From Trileptium ribeirensis (taxonomy: Eukaryota; Nematoda; Enoplea; Enoplida; Thoracostomopsidae), in the NCBI GenBank assembly GCA_030248225.1, contig JASANE010000018.1, forward strand, positions 1 through 64,000: a stretch of 64,000 bases of DNA, written 5' to 3'. Made by a program: the position numbers and the translations under genes. Below the pieces are notes generated by a model, which made no database searches, was not told where the DNA came from, and worked only from the letters and a program-made list of their open reading frames with translations. Positions 38,073 through 50,884 of the stretch are shown piece after piece (position 1 is the stretch's first letter; each line of letters begins with the position of its first letter).

Positions 38073-38097
38073 CTTAGGCTTAGGCTTAGGAATTATG
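38073..38097 (+). repeat. Short TTAGGC run
   Basis: TTTAGGCTTAGGCTTAGG continues to about 3.8 copies of TTAGGC. This hexamer is the telomere unit of many nematodes. The run is short enough to arise by chance slippage. Confidence 0.6.
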
Positions 38098-39593
38098 AAC
38101 AAACACATACACAACACACGCAAACAAGCGTTGATTTAACATGTAATGCATTTAAGCAAAAAATAAATTTGAAATTTTTCATAACTTTCGCTGATTATTT
38201 TACTTCGAGCGTCACTTTGCAGACTGTTCTGATTCTGACATTGAAATAAACGCCAAATGTTGCAGTTTCAGCAGGTAAATTTTGCATTATATGATAAAAA
38301 AGTTTATAGCAGAATATCGATATCAAACCCATAGCTACGGAGTACTAGGGGATGCCGAACCCTCTTGGTCGACTTCAACCCATGCGGCGAAGGAGAACTG
38401 CCAAATTTATTTTTGCTATTTAAAGTACCAAAATTGGGTCTCTTTAAATTTTTTCAACACTATCTGCATAGTTCCTGTGGAAGCGGGCCTAACCGATATA
38501 GAACAGTCGTCCTATAATAGCAATATATTTAAATAATATATCATAGACCGTTTTTTTATAATGTTGCATGAATGCGAGTCCACTTTAGGTGCGTGCACAA
38601 TTGTTGTTCTTTCACTAATATCACGCAACTGAATCGGCGCTACTGTCGCGTTAGATGGAATCAATTTATAACATTAAATCCCTGAGTCAGGCAGAAAATC
38701 GCATTAGACAGAATGTTTCTCTCGAGGCAGAATGTCCGCGTATAGCTGAGTAAAAAGCTTTTCGTTTCTTGGTTTTTTCAAAAAATCAAAGTAAGTTTAA
38801 TTAAAGCTAAACGAAACTGCGCCAGTTCAATACGTCAACTAAATATACGTAGAGAGAACACGGTACTTTTGTGTGGTCTTGTTGATGAATAAATTTTCCC
38901 GACAATGTGTTTTGGTTCTATGCCGCGGTACAAAACGTATCAACTTGAGAGTTTGAAACATATCAACTTATACAAATGCGTCAAACACCGATCCCCATTT
39001 TAATGTGATTGTCTACGCGAAGATTGTGATGTGATTTGTCCAATTTCAGTTCCTTAACAAGTCACAAGTCATTAACCACGGCCGCGGCCAAACTAAGAGA
39101 GTATCTTGAAATGTACAATTGTGTAAAGTACTGATGTTACTAATATGCGGATATATAAACAACAAATCGATGTATTAAAATAGCTAAACAAATAGATAAC
39201 CAGAAAACGTATTAATTAGGTCTCAGTGGATTTTAACGTCAGAAAATATGTCAGTGTATTTGTTGATGACTGTATGTCAGTTTGAATAGAATTTCTGAAA
39301 TTCATGGTTGGGTTCAGGTGCGATCCTAGCACATAAAAGCGCCCACGTCAGTACCTTAGAAATCTGCAGCCATCAACAACACCGTAATTGAAAATTTTGA
39401 CCGAATACTTCATTGATACCGACACTTGTATATGAGTATGAATAGTTCCTATTAGTACTATAAACCTATCGTACCAGTTAGAACACAAGCGGTGGTAATA
39501 AAACTTCGAAATGGAACCAAATAAACTTTTATTCTTCTTTCTTTCTTTTTAAGATAAATAAAAACTATTTCATATGCGGTTAAACATTTTTAA

Positions 39594-39621
39594 ATTGAAT
39601 AAATAAATAAATAAATAAATA
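39594..39621. repeat. (AAAT)n microsatellite
   Basis: About six tandem AATA/AAAT tetramers. Ordinary simple repeat. Confidence 0.9.
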
Positions 39622-42600
39622 CAATTTATAGTATCGAGTCAATTAAATTTTGTACGAATGCACCATAAAGTAATAATGAAATGATGCACAAACCTAAGAC
39701 TAATTCGATTTAAAATTCTTTTTTGGATTGCTACATGCACCGATCCGATTGTAAAGGCAGTTGTGTTTGAGAAACCCTAACCGTAAAATGACGACAATAG
39801 AATGCTCAAATAGAAAGTGAACCAACCGCATGTGAAAGGGTTAGTTTAAAGTACATAGCCTGCTTTCATTTATAAATAACTTTTAGAAGTTCTTTTCGTT
39901 GATAAAACCTGCATATATATTTATAAAAACGCAGTGAAACAATAAATTTTGTTTTAAATCCAATGCAAACGACACAATTTGTATTCATGCAATAAACTTC
40001 ACAGATGAACTTTAGGCTCAAGCTAGAAATATGTCAGAGCTTTCTGAAAGTCCAGTGTGTCCTAAAACAGTTTTTCGGGCTGATTTGCGTAAACAATTTT
40101 TAAGAGAAATAACAAAATAAGATGGGTTAAATTTATTTTTGTGCGACATTCTTTTTGTTATATTGGACTTAATCAGGAACGCTTTGGCGTTTAAAGCTGA
40201 TCTTGTTTGGGATCGATTCATGTACTTACTGACAGGTAGTTCCAATAAACTATTATAATACTGTGTTGTTTTAAAATAAAATCGTTCTGAAAAATATTAG
40301 TTAATGATTTAGTTTTAAGTTCAATACTGCAAAATCCAAAAAATAAATTAGTATAATACGATAAATACAGGTATATTATACTTAAACTGTATTAAGTGAG
40401 AAGAATTCTAGATAAAAATCCATAAATATTTATTATTTAAATAGAAGAGAATTGAAGATTTATATATGTAAACAATAATTTTTTGGCAGGTATAACCATA
40501 TATTTAGCTAGTTGGTTAATTAAATTTCTAGTAAATTATTAATATTAATTACATAGCTAGTTTTTGATCGCTGCAGATTCAAACAATTCATTCTTATTAT
40601 TCATTTCTGATACTATATATGTTTCGGTCTTGTCGGGGTCATACGAGTTGTATTTTGAATTTATAATTTCATTGCTGCTCATCAATGTATACATAATTCA
40701 GCGATATTTTGAAACTTTTGAGGTATAGAACTAGTTGATATTAAAGGCCGACCAAATGGGGCGGCTGTAAGTCGCTTAGCCGATGTAATATTTATAGTGT
40801 CGTATATAAGAACCTATGCCGGTTCTTAAGATTTGTGCGAACTTCTCTATTGTTCTACGTGACTGCACGGACTTTATAGTGTAGTGCAGATTATAATTGC
40901 AAATTATATATTTTGAATAATTACATTTTATAATCGCCCACGGTGCAACAGATGTCGACTGTCGACGTTTTAGTCAATTATCTACTTTTTATCGAGGTCT
41001 ATTAATACTTTCGTTCTTAAACTAATGTTAACTCTTTAACAAAAAGCTTTTGCCGCTGCGGCAGACCGAGCCATGATCGTTGTAGCATGAGCCTGGTATG
41101 CATGCCGCTAAGCTGTTCGGCAGCTGTTGCTCGATTTCTTAAGAAACGTCGGGCTTGGAACTTCGGTAACAAATAAAACCGCATGCGGAAAAGCAAACTA
41201 AGCGACAAACTCAGTTAGTTCATAGTTTTGCAACGTATGCAGCGACAAATGTGCAATTTTGAGAATGGCTAATAAGAGTTTATCAAAAATTGAGCAGAAT
41301 AGCATTGCATTCGTATACTATGGTTTTATCACATGATGTCATTGTTTTTGGGCTACCCTCTTCTCTCAAGGATTGTGGAGGTCATGGTAAACACAAAGGT
41401 AATCTGGGGGTACTTGCAGCACCCAAGGGTCTTTTTGGGGTATCGGCTACCCACACAAACCGCGGCGAGGTTGATTGGTTGGTATCGACTAACACGGTTC
41501 GTTAGTGGAATGTGCAACCTCCAAGGCTTACTGCCGGAAGCCAATACCCCGAACAACTTTGGGGAATAGGCAGTATCTCAAAGGACAACGGCGTGTGCCA
41601 ATACCCCGGAATAGTCTAGTGTTAACCCTCGACTCTCCCATCCTAAGAGGGAGTGGGATAGTCCTAAAACGATCAGCTCATGGAATAACACATAATTCAA
41701 GAGTATGATGGAGTTTAATTCTACAAATTCCTGAACTCTAATCTGGGATACAGTTACTTGTCATTATGAGTTCATGGCTCGACTGGTTTTCGAATGACTG
41801 CGCGAAATGCAAATTAATTTAGCTCCTTACAGGGATAATAAAAAAGTATACAAGATAGATACTATAAATTTTAGTAAAGCTTTCAGTTATGTTATAATGT
41901 AGTAGAGATGAACACGATTTGCTGTCGTACTGTTGTTCGCATGACACGTTGGGCACACATTCTCACGTATCGAAAACACTGTGTGAATTTTTAAACCCAG
42001 TCTTCTCTTAGCAGGGCGGAATAATCTTAGTAACGCAAGTAAATCTCTGTATTTCGCTAAATTGAAGAAACCCAAAGTACTGAAAGCTACATTAATAATG
42101 AACTTAATTCAGAATTATTGAGCCGTGAACTATAAGACTGATGTTCTCAAATAGGGAGTCGAGATTTTTCTTCCTGAGGCCCGACATCGTACTTTTTTAT
42201 TGCCTACAAAGTTTAAGTGAAGTTTAGGCTATGCTATCGTTATAAATAATTTAATAAACTCTAACTTAAATTCCCATACCTGATTGCTTATGGATATCGA
42301 TTATTAATTACCATTAACGAAAACTCGTGGGGAAAATTCATAAGGAAACATTTTACTTCCACTAAAACATCACTTAGCATTTAAGTATTTAAGTCTAATT
42401 CCAGGGCATAAAATACACGATGAATGAGTGAATATAATGTGAAACAGATGCTTTAGTACTCAAAAAACAAGGATAGCGCCTTGAGAGCTATATATTGCAA
42501 GCATAAAATGATCTTCCGGTTCTTTGATGAAATGACGGGGTTTATTTCAATGCAGAACAATATCAAACATTGTTTTTGCAAAAAATATGCCTACGTGACC

Positions 42601-43336
42601 AAAACGACTGATGCGATCTCTTCGGTAAATCAACCGTGTTCCAACGAAAAATGTTAAAACTTTAAACGTCTTTGTACTTTTATCGCAATAATAGTACTAT
42701 TGCTATGTTCTAACGATAAAAAAATCGTCAGCATATATGCATACATTTGCTCGGGAACTATAACCAGTTGGTTCATAGTTTGAATAACAAAAATTCTACA
42801 GAATGCATTTACTCTATTAAAGTGTTACTTTTTCATGACAGGCATTAATACGTATATACAGCTGTAATTTTTCAATATCATTATATTATAACTTTATGTT
42901 AGATACTCAAATGTTATATTTTTTGCGTTTCTTAAACACTACAAAGAATAGAGTTAACAGTTAGATTTCAGAATTCTAAATTGTTAGGAAATTGACAAAA
43001 GTATACCTGAGCGCCTAGAAACCATCTCAGTCATCTAAAAATAATTGCAAATAAAAACTCCACAGGAAAACACTTTTGGTGTCAATTCAGAAATAACAAA
43101 CGTTACAGTTCCGGAAGCGCAGAAAGAGAGAATAATATTCTAAAGTTTATTAAAAATGAATTTAAAAACTTCTGAACGGTGACAAGTAGAAGTAAGAAGT
43201 TTATCAATGCTGCGTTAACTCAACAGCGTTTTGTTCTAGATTTGCAGGATATGTGTTTCGTGACAGTTTAGCAGTCAAAAATGTAGTCACGCACTGCATA
43301 TACAGTCATGTGCAGAATTGCGGTTTGTATATGTTC

Positions 43337-46300
43337 ACCCGAGCAGGAGGGTTGCAAGCGCTTAAAAGTTAAGAGGCCGGCGAAAACACTACCGGGGCCG
43401 ATCGTTTACACTGATTTTGTTACAACCCCATCAGGTAATTTTTTCATGTTTATCAGCAAAAAGTAGGAGCAGCCGGCGCCCCTTATGTTAATTGAGCAAG
43501 AGCGTCGCAAGCTTTCAAAACCGAAGAGGGCGGCTAAAACGTTGCCGGTGCCGGTCGTTTAGATTGGTTTTGTTACAACCTCATCTGGTGATTTTTTCAC
43601 GTCTATCAGCAAAAAGTAGGAGGAACCGGCACCCCTTATGTTAACTGAGCAAGAGCGTCGCAAGCTTTTAAAACTGAAGAGGGTGGTAAAAACGTTGCCG
43701 GTGCCGGTCGTTTAGATTGATTTTGTTACAACCTCATCTGGTGATTTTTTCACGTTTATCCACAAAAAGTACGAGGAGCCGGCGCCCCTTATGTTAACTG
43801 AGCAAGAGCGTCGCAAGCTTTTACTACTGAAGAGGGCGGCAAAAACGTTGCCGGCGATGGTCGTTTATATTGATTTTGTTACAACCTCATCTGGTGATTT
43901 TTTCACGTTTATCAGCAAAAAGTAGGAAGAGCCGGCGCTCTTTATGTTAACTGAGCAAGAGCGTCGCAAGATTTTAGTACTGAAGAGGGCGGCAAAAACG
44001 TTGCCGGCGCCGGGCGCTTATATTTATCTTGTTACAACCTCATCTGGTGATTCTTTCCCGTTTATTAACAAAAAGTACGAGGAGCAGGCGCCCCTTATGT
44101 TAACTGAGCAAGAGCGTCGCAAGCTTTTAAAACTGAAGAGGGCGGTAAAAACGTTGCCGGTACCGGTCGTTTAGATTGATTTTGTTACAACCTCATCTGG
44201 TGTTTTTTCACGTTTATCCACAAAAAGTACGAGGAGCCGGCGCCCCTTATGTTAACTGAGCAAGAGCGTCGCAAGCTTTTAGTGCTGAAGAGGGCGGCAA
44301 AAACGTTGCCGGCGCCGGGCGTTTAGATTGGTTTTGTTACAACCTCATCTGCTGATTTTTTCACGTCTGTCAGCTATAAGTAGGAGGAGCCGGCGCCCCT
44401 TATGTTAACTGAGCAAGAGCGTCGCAAGCTTTTAAAACTGAAGAGGGTGGTAAAAACGTTGCCGGTGCCGGTCGTTTAGATTGACTTTGTTACAACCTCA
44501 TCTGGTGATTTTTTCACGTTTATCCACAAAAAGTACGAGGAACCGGCGCCCCTTATGTTAGCTGAGCAAGAGCGTCGCAAGCTTTTAGTACTGAAGAGGG
44601 CGACAAAAACGTTGCCGGTGCCGGTCGTTTAGATTGGTTTTGTTACAACCTCATCTGGTGATTTTTTCACGTTTATCCACAAAAAGTAGGAGGAGCCGGC
44701 GCCCCTTATGTTAACTGAGCAAGAGCGTCGCAAGCTTTTAAAACTGAAGAGGGTGGTAAAAACGTTGCCGGTGCCGGTCGTTTAGATTGACTTTGTTACA
44801 ACCTCATCTGGTGATTTTTTAACGTTTATCCACAAAAAGTACGAGGAACCGGCGCCCCTTATGTTAGCTGAGCAAGAGCGTCGCAAGCTTTTAGTACTGA
44901 AGAGGGCGACAAAAACGTTGCCGGTGCCGGTCGTTTAGATTGGTTTTGTTACAACCTCATCTGGTGATTTTTTCACGTCTATCATAAAAAAGTAGGAGGA
45001 ACCGGCACCCCTTATGTTAACTGAGCAAGAGCGTCGCAAGCTTTTAAAACTGAAGAGGGTGGTAAAAACGTTGCCGGTGCCGGTCGTTTAGATTGATTTT
45101 GTTACAACCTCATCTGGTGATTTTTTCACGTTTATCCACAAAAAGTACGAGGAGCCAGCGCCCCTTATGTTAACTGAGAAAGAGCGTCGCAAGCTTTTAC
45201 TACTGAAGAGGGCGGCAAAAACGTTGCCGGTACCGGTCGTTTAGATTGATTTTGTTACAACCTCATCTGGTGATTTTTTCACGTTTATCAGCAAAAAGTA
45301 GGAGGAGCCGGCGCCCTTTATGTTAACTGAGCAAGAGCGTCGCAAGATTTTAGTACTGAAGAGGGCGGCAAAAACGTTGCCGGCGCCGGGCGTTTATATT
45401 TATCTTGTTACAACCTCATCTGGTGATTTTTTCACATTTATTAACAAAAAGTACGAGGAGCAGGCGCCCCTTATGTTAACTGAGCAAGAGCGTCGCAAGC
45501 TTTTAAAACTGAAGAGGGCGGTAAAAACGTTGCCGGAACCGGTCGTTTAGATTGATTTTGTTACAACCTCATCTGGTGATTTTTTCACGTTTATCCACAA
45601 AAAGTACGAGGAGCCGGCGCCCCTTATGTTAACTGAGCAAGAGCGTCGCAAGCTTTTAGTGCTGAAGAGGGCGGCAAAAACGTTGCCGGCGCCGGGCGTT
45701 TAGATTGGTTTTGTTACAACCTCATCTGGTGATTTTTTCACGTCTGTCAGCTATAAGTAGGAGGAGCCGGCGCCCCTTATGTTAACAGAGCAAGAGCGTC
45801 GCAAGCTTTTAAAACTGAAGAGGGTGGTAAAAACGTTGCCGGTGCCGGTCGTCTAGATTGATTTTGTTACAACCTCATCTGGTGATTTTTTCACGTTTAT
45901 CCACAAAAAGTACGAGGAGCCGGCGCCCCTTATGTTAGCTGAGCAAGAGCGTCGCAAGCTTTTAGTACTGAAGAGGGCGGCAAAAACGTTGCCGGCAATG
46001 GTCGTTTATATTGATTTTGTTACAACCTCATCTATATTTTTTCACGTTTATTACAAAAGTAGGAGGAGCCGGCGCCCCTTATGTTAACTGAGCAAGAGCG
46101 TCGCAAGCTTTTAAAACTGAAGAGGGCGGTAAAAACGTTCCGCGGTCCGGTCGTTTAAAAGATTGATTTTGTTACAACCTCATCTGGTGATTTTTTCACG
46201 TTTATCCACAAAAAGTACGAGGATCCAGCGCCCCTTATGTTAACTGAGAAAGAGCGTCGCAAGCTTTTACTACTGAAGAGGGCGGCAAAAACGTTGCCGG

Positions 46301-47130
46301 CGCTGGTCGTTTATATTGTTTTGTTAAACCTCATTTGGTGATTTTTTCACGTTTTCAGCATAAGAGGACGAGCCGGCGCCCCTTATGTTAACAAGCAAGA
46401 GCGTCGCAAGCTTTTAAAACTGAGAGGGTGGTAAAAACGTTGCGGGTGCCGGTCGTTTAGATTATTTTGTTACACCTCAGTCTGGTGATTTTTTCACGTT
46501 TATCACAAAATACAGGAGCCGGCGCCCCTTATGTTAGCTGAGCAAGAGCGTCGCAAGCTTTTAGTACTGAAGAGGGCGGCAAAAACGTTGCCGGCAATGG
46601 TCGTTTATATTGATTTTGTTACAACCTCATCTGGTGATTTTTTCACTTTTATCAGCAAAAGGTAGGAGGAGCCGGCGCCCTTTATGTTAACTGAGCAAGA
46701 GCGTCGCAAGATTTTAGTACTGAAGAGGGCGGCAAAGACGTTGCCGGCGCCGGGCGTTTATATTTATCTTGTTACAACCTCATCTGGTGATTTTTTACGT
46801 TTATCAACAAAAAGTACGAGGAGCCGGCGCCCCTTATGTTGACTGAGCAAGAGCCTTGCAAGCTTTTAAAAGTGAAGAAGACGACAAAAACGTTGCCGGC
46901 GCCGGTCGTTTAGATTGATTTTGTTCCAACCTCATCTGGTAATTTTTTCACGTTTATCAACAAAAAGTACGAGGAGCCGGCGCCCCTTATGTTAACTGAG
47001 CTAGAGCGTCGCAAGATTTTAGTACTGAAGAGGGCGGCAAAAACGTTGCCGGCTCCGGTCGTTTATATTTATTTTGTTACAACCTCATCTGGTGATTTTT
47101 TCACGTTTATCAGCAAAAAGTAAGAGGAGC
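43337..47130 (+). repeat. 153-bp (51-codon) tandem array, about 25 units
   Basis: The anchor ATGTTAACTGAGCAAGAGCG recurs from 43485 to 46989 in 24 units, most exactly 153 bp apart, preceded by one diverged unit. In one frame a unit reads MLTEQERRKLLKLKRA, KTLP, a VTTSSGDFFTF segment and KKYEEPAPL. Nearly all units stop at one or both of two places where other units have Tyr: TAG instead of TAT after VV, and TAG instead of TAC after KK. Two pairs of units escape the internal stop, giving 76-codon frames at 43944-44174 and 45320-45550. These two are 1376 bp apart, revealing a nine-unit higher-order duplication. Four units near 46020-46530 have single-base losses. The protein is not recognised. 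GC content is far above the flanks. It is either a decayed repeat-protein gene or a coding-looking minisatellite. Confidence 0.93.
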
Positions 47131-47339
47131 TAGCGTTCGTAACCCCTTTTGCGACCCCCCCTGACTGCTCTGTTGCCTGGTCAAGCATTATATAAGCCAT
47201 TTCACATTTATAGCTGTGCCTAGAATTTTGGCCCCACTGCGTTTACCAGCAGTTCGTTTTTTTGACTCGAACGTCCGCGTTCAAATATTAGTAAAGAAGT
47301 CCCAAAACTTTAACATATCATATTTAATCCGACACTAAC

Positions 47340-50300
47340 AAGCAGAAATTCACTACATTCTGCGAGCTTTTTCCAAGCGACATTTTCTAATTTGTACACA
47401 AAAAAACGCTAAAAACTATTAAAATGTTCTGTTTCTAACACTTTTAATAGTGTATAAAATAGAAAATGTAAAATTAAAATAAAATAAAAATTTAACCCGA
47501 CACTACCAGACAGAATTTTGCCTAGTACTTTCCGGCAACATTTCCAATGTACAAAAAAGCAAAAACAAGCATTTCTAACATTAAACAAAAAAGAAAATAA
47601 AAAAAAAAAAAAAAATAACCACACTAACAGACAGAATTTTACTACACTGCGACATCTTTCCCAGCGACATTTTCCAAATTGTACACAAAAAAATTCTAAT
47701 AACTATTAAAGCATTCTGTTTCTAACACTTTATGGTGTAGAAAATAGAAAATGTAAAATTAAAGTAAAATAAAAATTTAACCCGACACTACCAGACAGAA
47801 ATTTACTACAGTGTGAGTTCTTTCCCGGCAACATTTTCCAATTTGTACATAAAAATGCTAAAAACTATTAATGCATTGTGTTTCTAACATTTTATAGTGT
47901 ACAAAATAGAAAATGTAAAATTAAAATAAAATAAAAATTTAACGCGACACTAACAGACAGAATTTTACTACACTGCGACCTCTTTCCCAGCGACATTTTC
48001 CAAATTGTACACAAAAAAATGCTAATAACTATTAAAGGGTTCTGTTTCTAACACTTTTTATGGTGTACAAAATAGAAAATGTAAAATTATAATAAAATAA
48101 AAAAATATATCCCGACATTAACAGACACAAATTTACTACACTCTGCGAGTTTTTTTTCAAGCGACATTTTCCAATTTGTACACAATAAATGCTAAAAACT
48201 GTTGAAGAGTTCTGTTCCTGACACTTTATATTGTGATGTAAAATTAAAATAAAATAAAAATTTAACCCGATACTAACATGCAGAATTTTACTACACTCTG
48301 CGAGCTCTTCCCGAGCGACATTTTCCAATTTGTACACAAAAAATGCCAAAAACTATTAAAGGCTTCTGTTTGTAACACTTTTATGGTGTACAAAATAGAA
48401 AATGTAAAATTATAATAAAATAAAAAATATATCCCGACACTAACAGACAGAAATTTATTACACTCTGCGAGTTTTTTCAAGCGACATTTTCCAATTTGTA
48501 CACAATAAATGCTAAAAACTATTAAAGATTTCTGTTTCTGACACTTTATATTGTGATGTAAAATTAAAATAAAATAAAAAATTAATCCGACACAAACATG
48601 CAGAATTTTACTACACTCTGCGAGCTCTTTCCGAGCGACATTTTACAATTTGTATACAAAAAATGCCAAAAACTATTAAAGGCTTCTGTTTGTAACACTT
48701 TTTATGGTGTACAAAATAGAAAATGTAAAATTATAATAAAATAAAAAATATATCCCGACACTAACAGACAGAAATTTATTACACTCTGCGAGTTTTTTCT
48801 AGCGACATTTTCCAATTTGTACACAATAAACGCTAAAAACTATTAAAGATTTCTGTTTCTGACACTTTATATTGTGATGTAAAATTAAAATAAAATAAAA
48901 AATTAATCCGACACAAACATGCAGAATTTTACTACACTCTGCGAGCTCTTTCCGAGCGACATTTTACAATTAGTACATAAAATTGCTAAAAACTATTAAA
49001 GGGTTCTGTTTCTAACACTTTTTATGGTGTACAAAATAGAAAATGTAAAATTATAATAAAATAAAAAATATATCCCGACACTAACAGACAGAATTTTACT
49101 ACACTCTGCGAGCTCTTTTCGAGCGACATTTTACAATCAGTACACAAAAATGCTAAAAACTATTAAAGGGTTCTGTTTCCAACACTTTTAATAGTGTGCA
49201 AAATAGAAAATGTAAAAATTAAAATAAAACAAATATTTAACCCGACACTAACAGACAGAAATTTATTACACTCTGCGAGTTTTTTCAAGCGACATTTTCC
49301 AATTTGTACACAATAAACGCTAAAAACTATTAAAGAGTTCTGTTTCTGACACTTTATATTGTGATGTAAAATTAAAATAAAATAAAAAAATTAATCCGAC
49401 ACAAACATGCAGAATTTTACTACACTCTGCGAGCTCTTTCCGAGCGACATTTTACAATTTGTATACAAAAAATGTCAAAAACTATTAAAGGCTTCTGTTT
49501 GTAACACTTTTTATGGTGTACAAAATAGAAAATGTAAAATTATAATAAAATAAAAAAAATATATCCCGACACTAACAGACAGAAATTTATTACACTCTGC
49601 GAGTTTTTTCAAGCGACATTTTCCAATTTGTACACAATAAACGCTAAAAACTATTAAAGATTTCTGTTTCTGACACTTTATATTGTGATGTAAAATTAAA
49701 ATAAAATAAAAAATTAATACGAAAAAAACATGCAGAATTTTACTACACTATGCGAGCTCTTTCCTAGCGACATTTTACAATTAGTACATAAAATTGCTAA
49801 AAACTATTAAAGGGTTCTGTTTCTAACACTTTTTATGGTGTACAAAATAGAAAATGTAAAATTATAATAAAATAAAAAATATATCCCGACACAACATAGT
49901 TTTCTTACACTTGCGAGCTTTTTGAGCGACATTCAATCAGACACAAAAACGGGAAAAACAAAAAAGGAACTTCCCACACAGGGCAAAAAAGAAAGAAAAA
50001 AAAAAACAGAACCCGACACAACAGAAGAAAAACACCGCGAGCAAGCACACCAGCACAAAAACGCAAACAAAGCAGCCCAGAGAAAAAAAAAAAAAAAACC
50101 CAAAAACACAGAACCACCGCGAAAGCCCCAGCACACAAAGCACAAAAACAAAACAAAAGGGCCACACAAGGCAAAAGAAAACGAAAAAAAAAAAAAAAAA
50201 AAACCAACAGACAGAATTTTACTACACTCTGCGAGCTCTTTTCGAGCGACATTTTACAATCAGTACACAAAAATGCTAAAAACTATTAAAGGGTTCTGTT

Positions 50301-50520
50301 TCCAACACTTTTAATAGTGTGCAAAATAGAAAATGTAAAAATTAAAATAAAACAAATATTTAACCCGACACTAACAGACAGAATTTTACTACACTCTGCG
50401 AGCTCTTTTCGAGCGACATTTTACAATCAGTACACAAAAATGCTAAAAACTATTAAAGGGTTCTGTTTCTAACACTTTTTATAGTGTACAGAATAGAAAA
50501 TGTAAAATTAAAAAAAACAA
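47340..50520 (+). repeat. AT-rich satellite array, left (forward)
   Basis: About 19-20 monomers of ~155-170 bp, each with GACAGAATTTTACTACACTC, a GAGCGACATTTT segment, and AATGCTAAAAACTATTAAAG. From about 48100 two forms alternate: one with TGGTGTACAAAATAGAAAATG and TATATCCCGACAC, the other with TATATTGTGATGTAAAATT and TTAATCCGACACAAACATG. This gives a ~320-bp dimeric period. Short open frames inside are by-products. The array is repeated in opposite orientation from 61925. Confidence 0.95.
49973..50216. other. 244-nt T-free stretch inside the satellite
   Basis: No T occurs on the plus strand for 244 bases, whereas neighbouring monomers are about one third T. Fragments such as CCCGACACAACAGAAGAAAA and ACCGCGAGCAAGC look like satellite monomer text with the T residues removed. 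Consensus or base-calling error is more likely than biology. The open frames across it should be ignored. Confidence 0.85.
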
Positions 50521-50884
50521 AATAAATTTATAAAATGTGAACCTACTGTACAGTTTTGAAACCCATTATCGTGAATGACTAATATAACATGCGGACATTA
50601 TTTAATGACTACCCAAAGCGGAATTAGACTGAAATCCATATACCTATGATTAAAAAGAATAACATTTTTGTTCGTTTGAAACTAATAATGTGGGTTTCTA
50701 CTAATGGGAAGAAGAAATGACAGTAATAATTTGGTATCTGTAAATGACGTAATATAGGAGCTGTGCATTGTTTAATACAAAAAAATATCAAATACTGTGT
50801 TAAATATATAAATATTATGTCAAATGTATAAAAATTTAAGTGTTATATTATGTCAAATTTATCAAATATATGTGTTAAATACCG

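Larger units (their letters stand above)
36836..43336. other. No gene recognised; simple repeats only
   Basis: Plus-strand frames at 37465-37746 (93 codons) and 38282-38536 and minus-strand frames at 40018-40245 and 41017-41208 are unassigned. 41290-41700 is GC-richer with recurring AATACCCCG and its complement and may be a repeat fragment. The rest is ordinary AT-rich sequence. Confidence 0.35.

Noticed and set aside
43337..47130. Consideration as a CRISPR array
   Set aside because: Units are contiguous 153-bp repeats without unique spacers, in an animal-type genome.
47409..48480. Phe/Leu-rich minus-strand frames suggesting membrane proteins
   Set aside because: They fall in the AT-rich satellite and follow its period.
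49905..50314. Open frames of 76-130 codons rich in Lys/Thr (plus) or Phe/Cys (minus)
   Set aside because: They arise from the T-free stretch and poly-A runs within satellite DNA, not from a gene.
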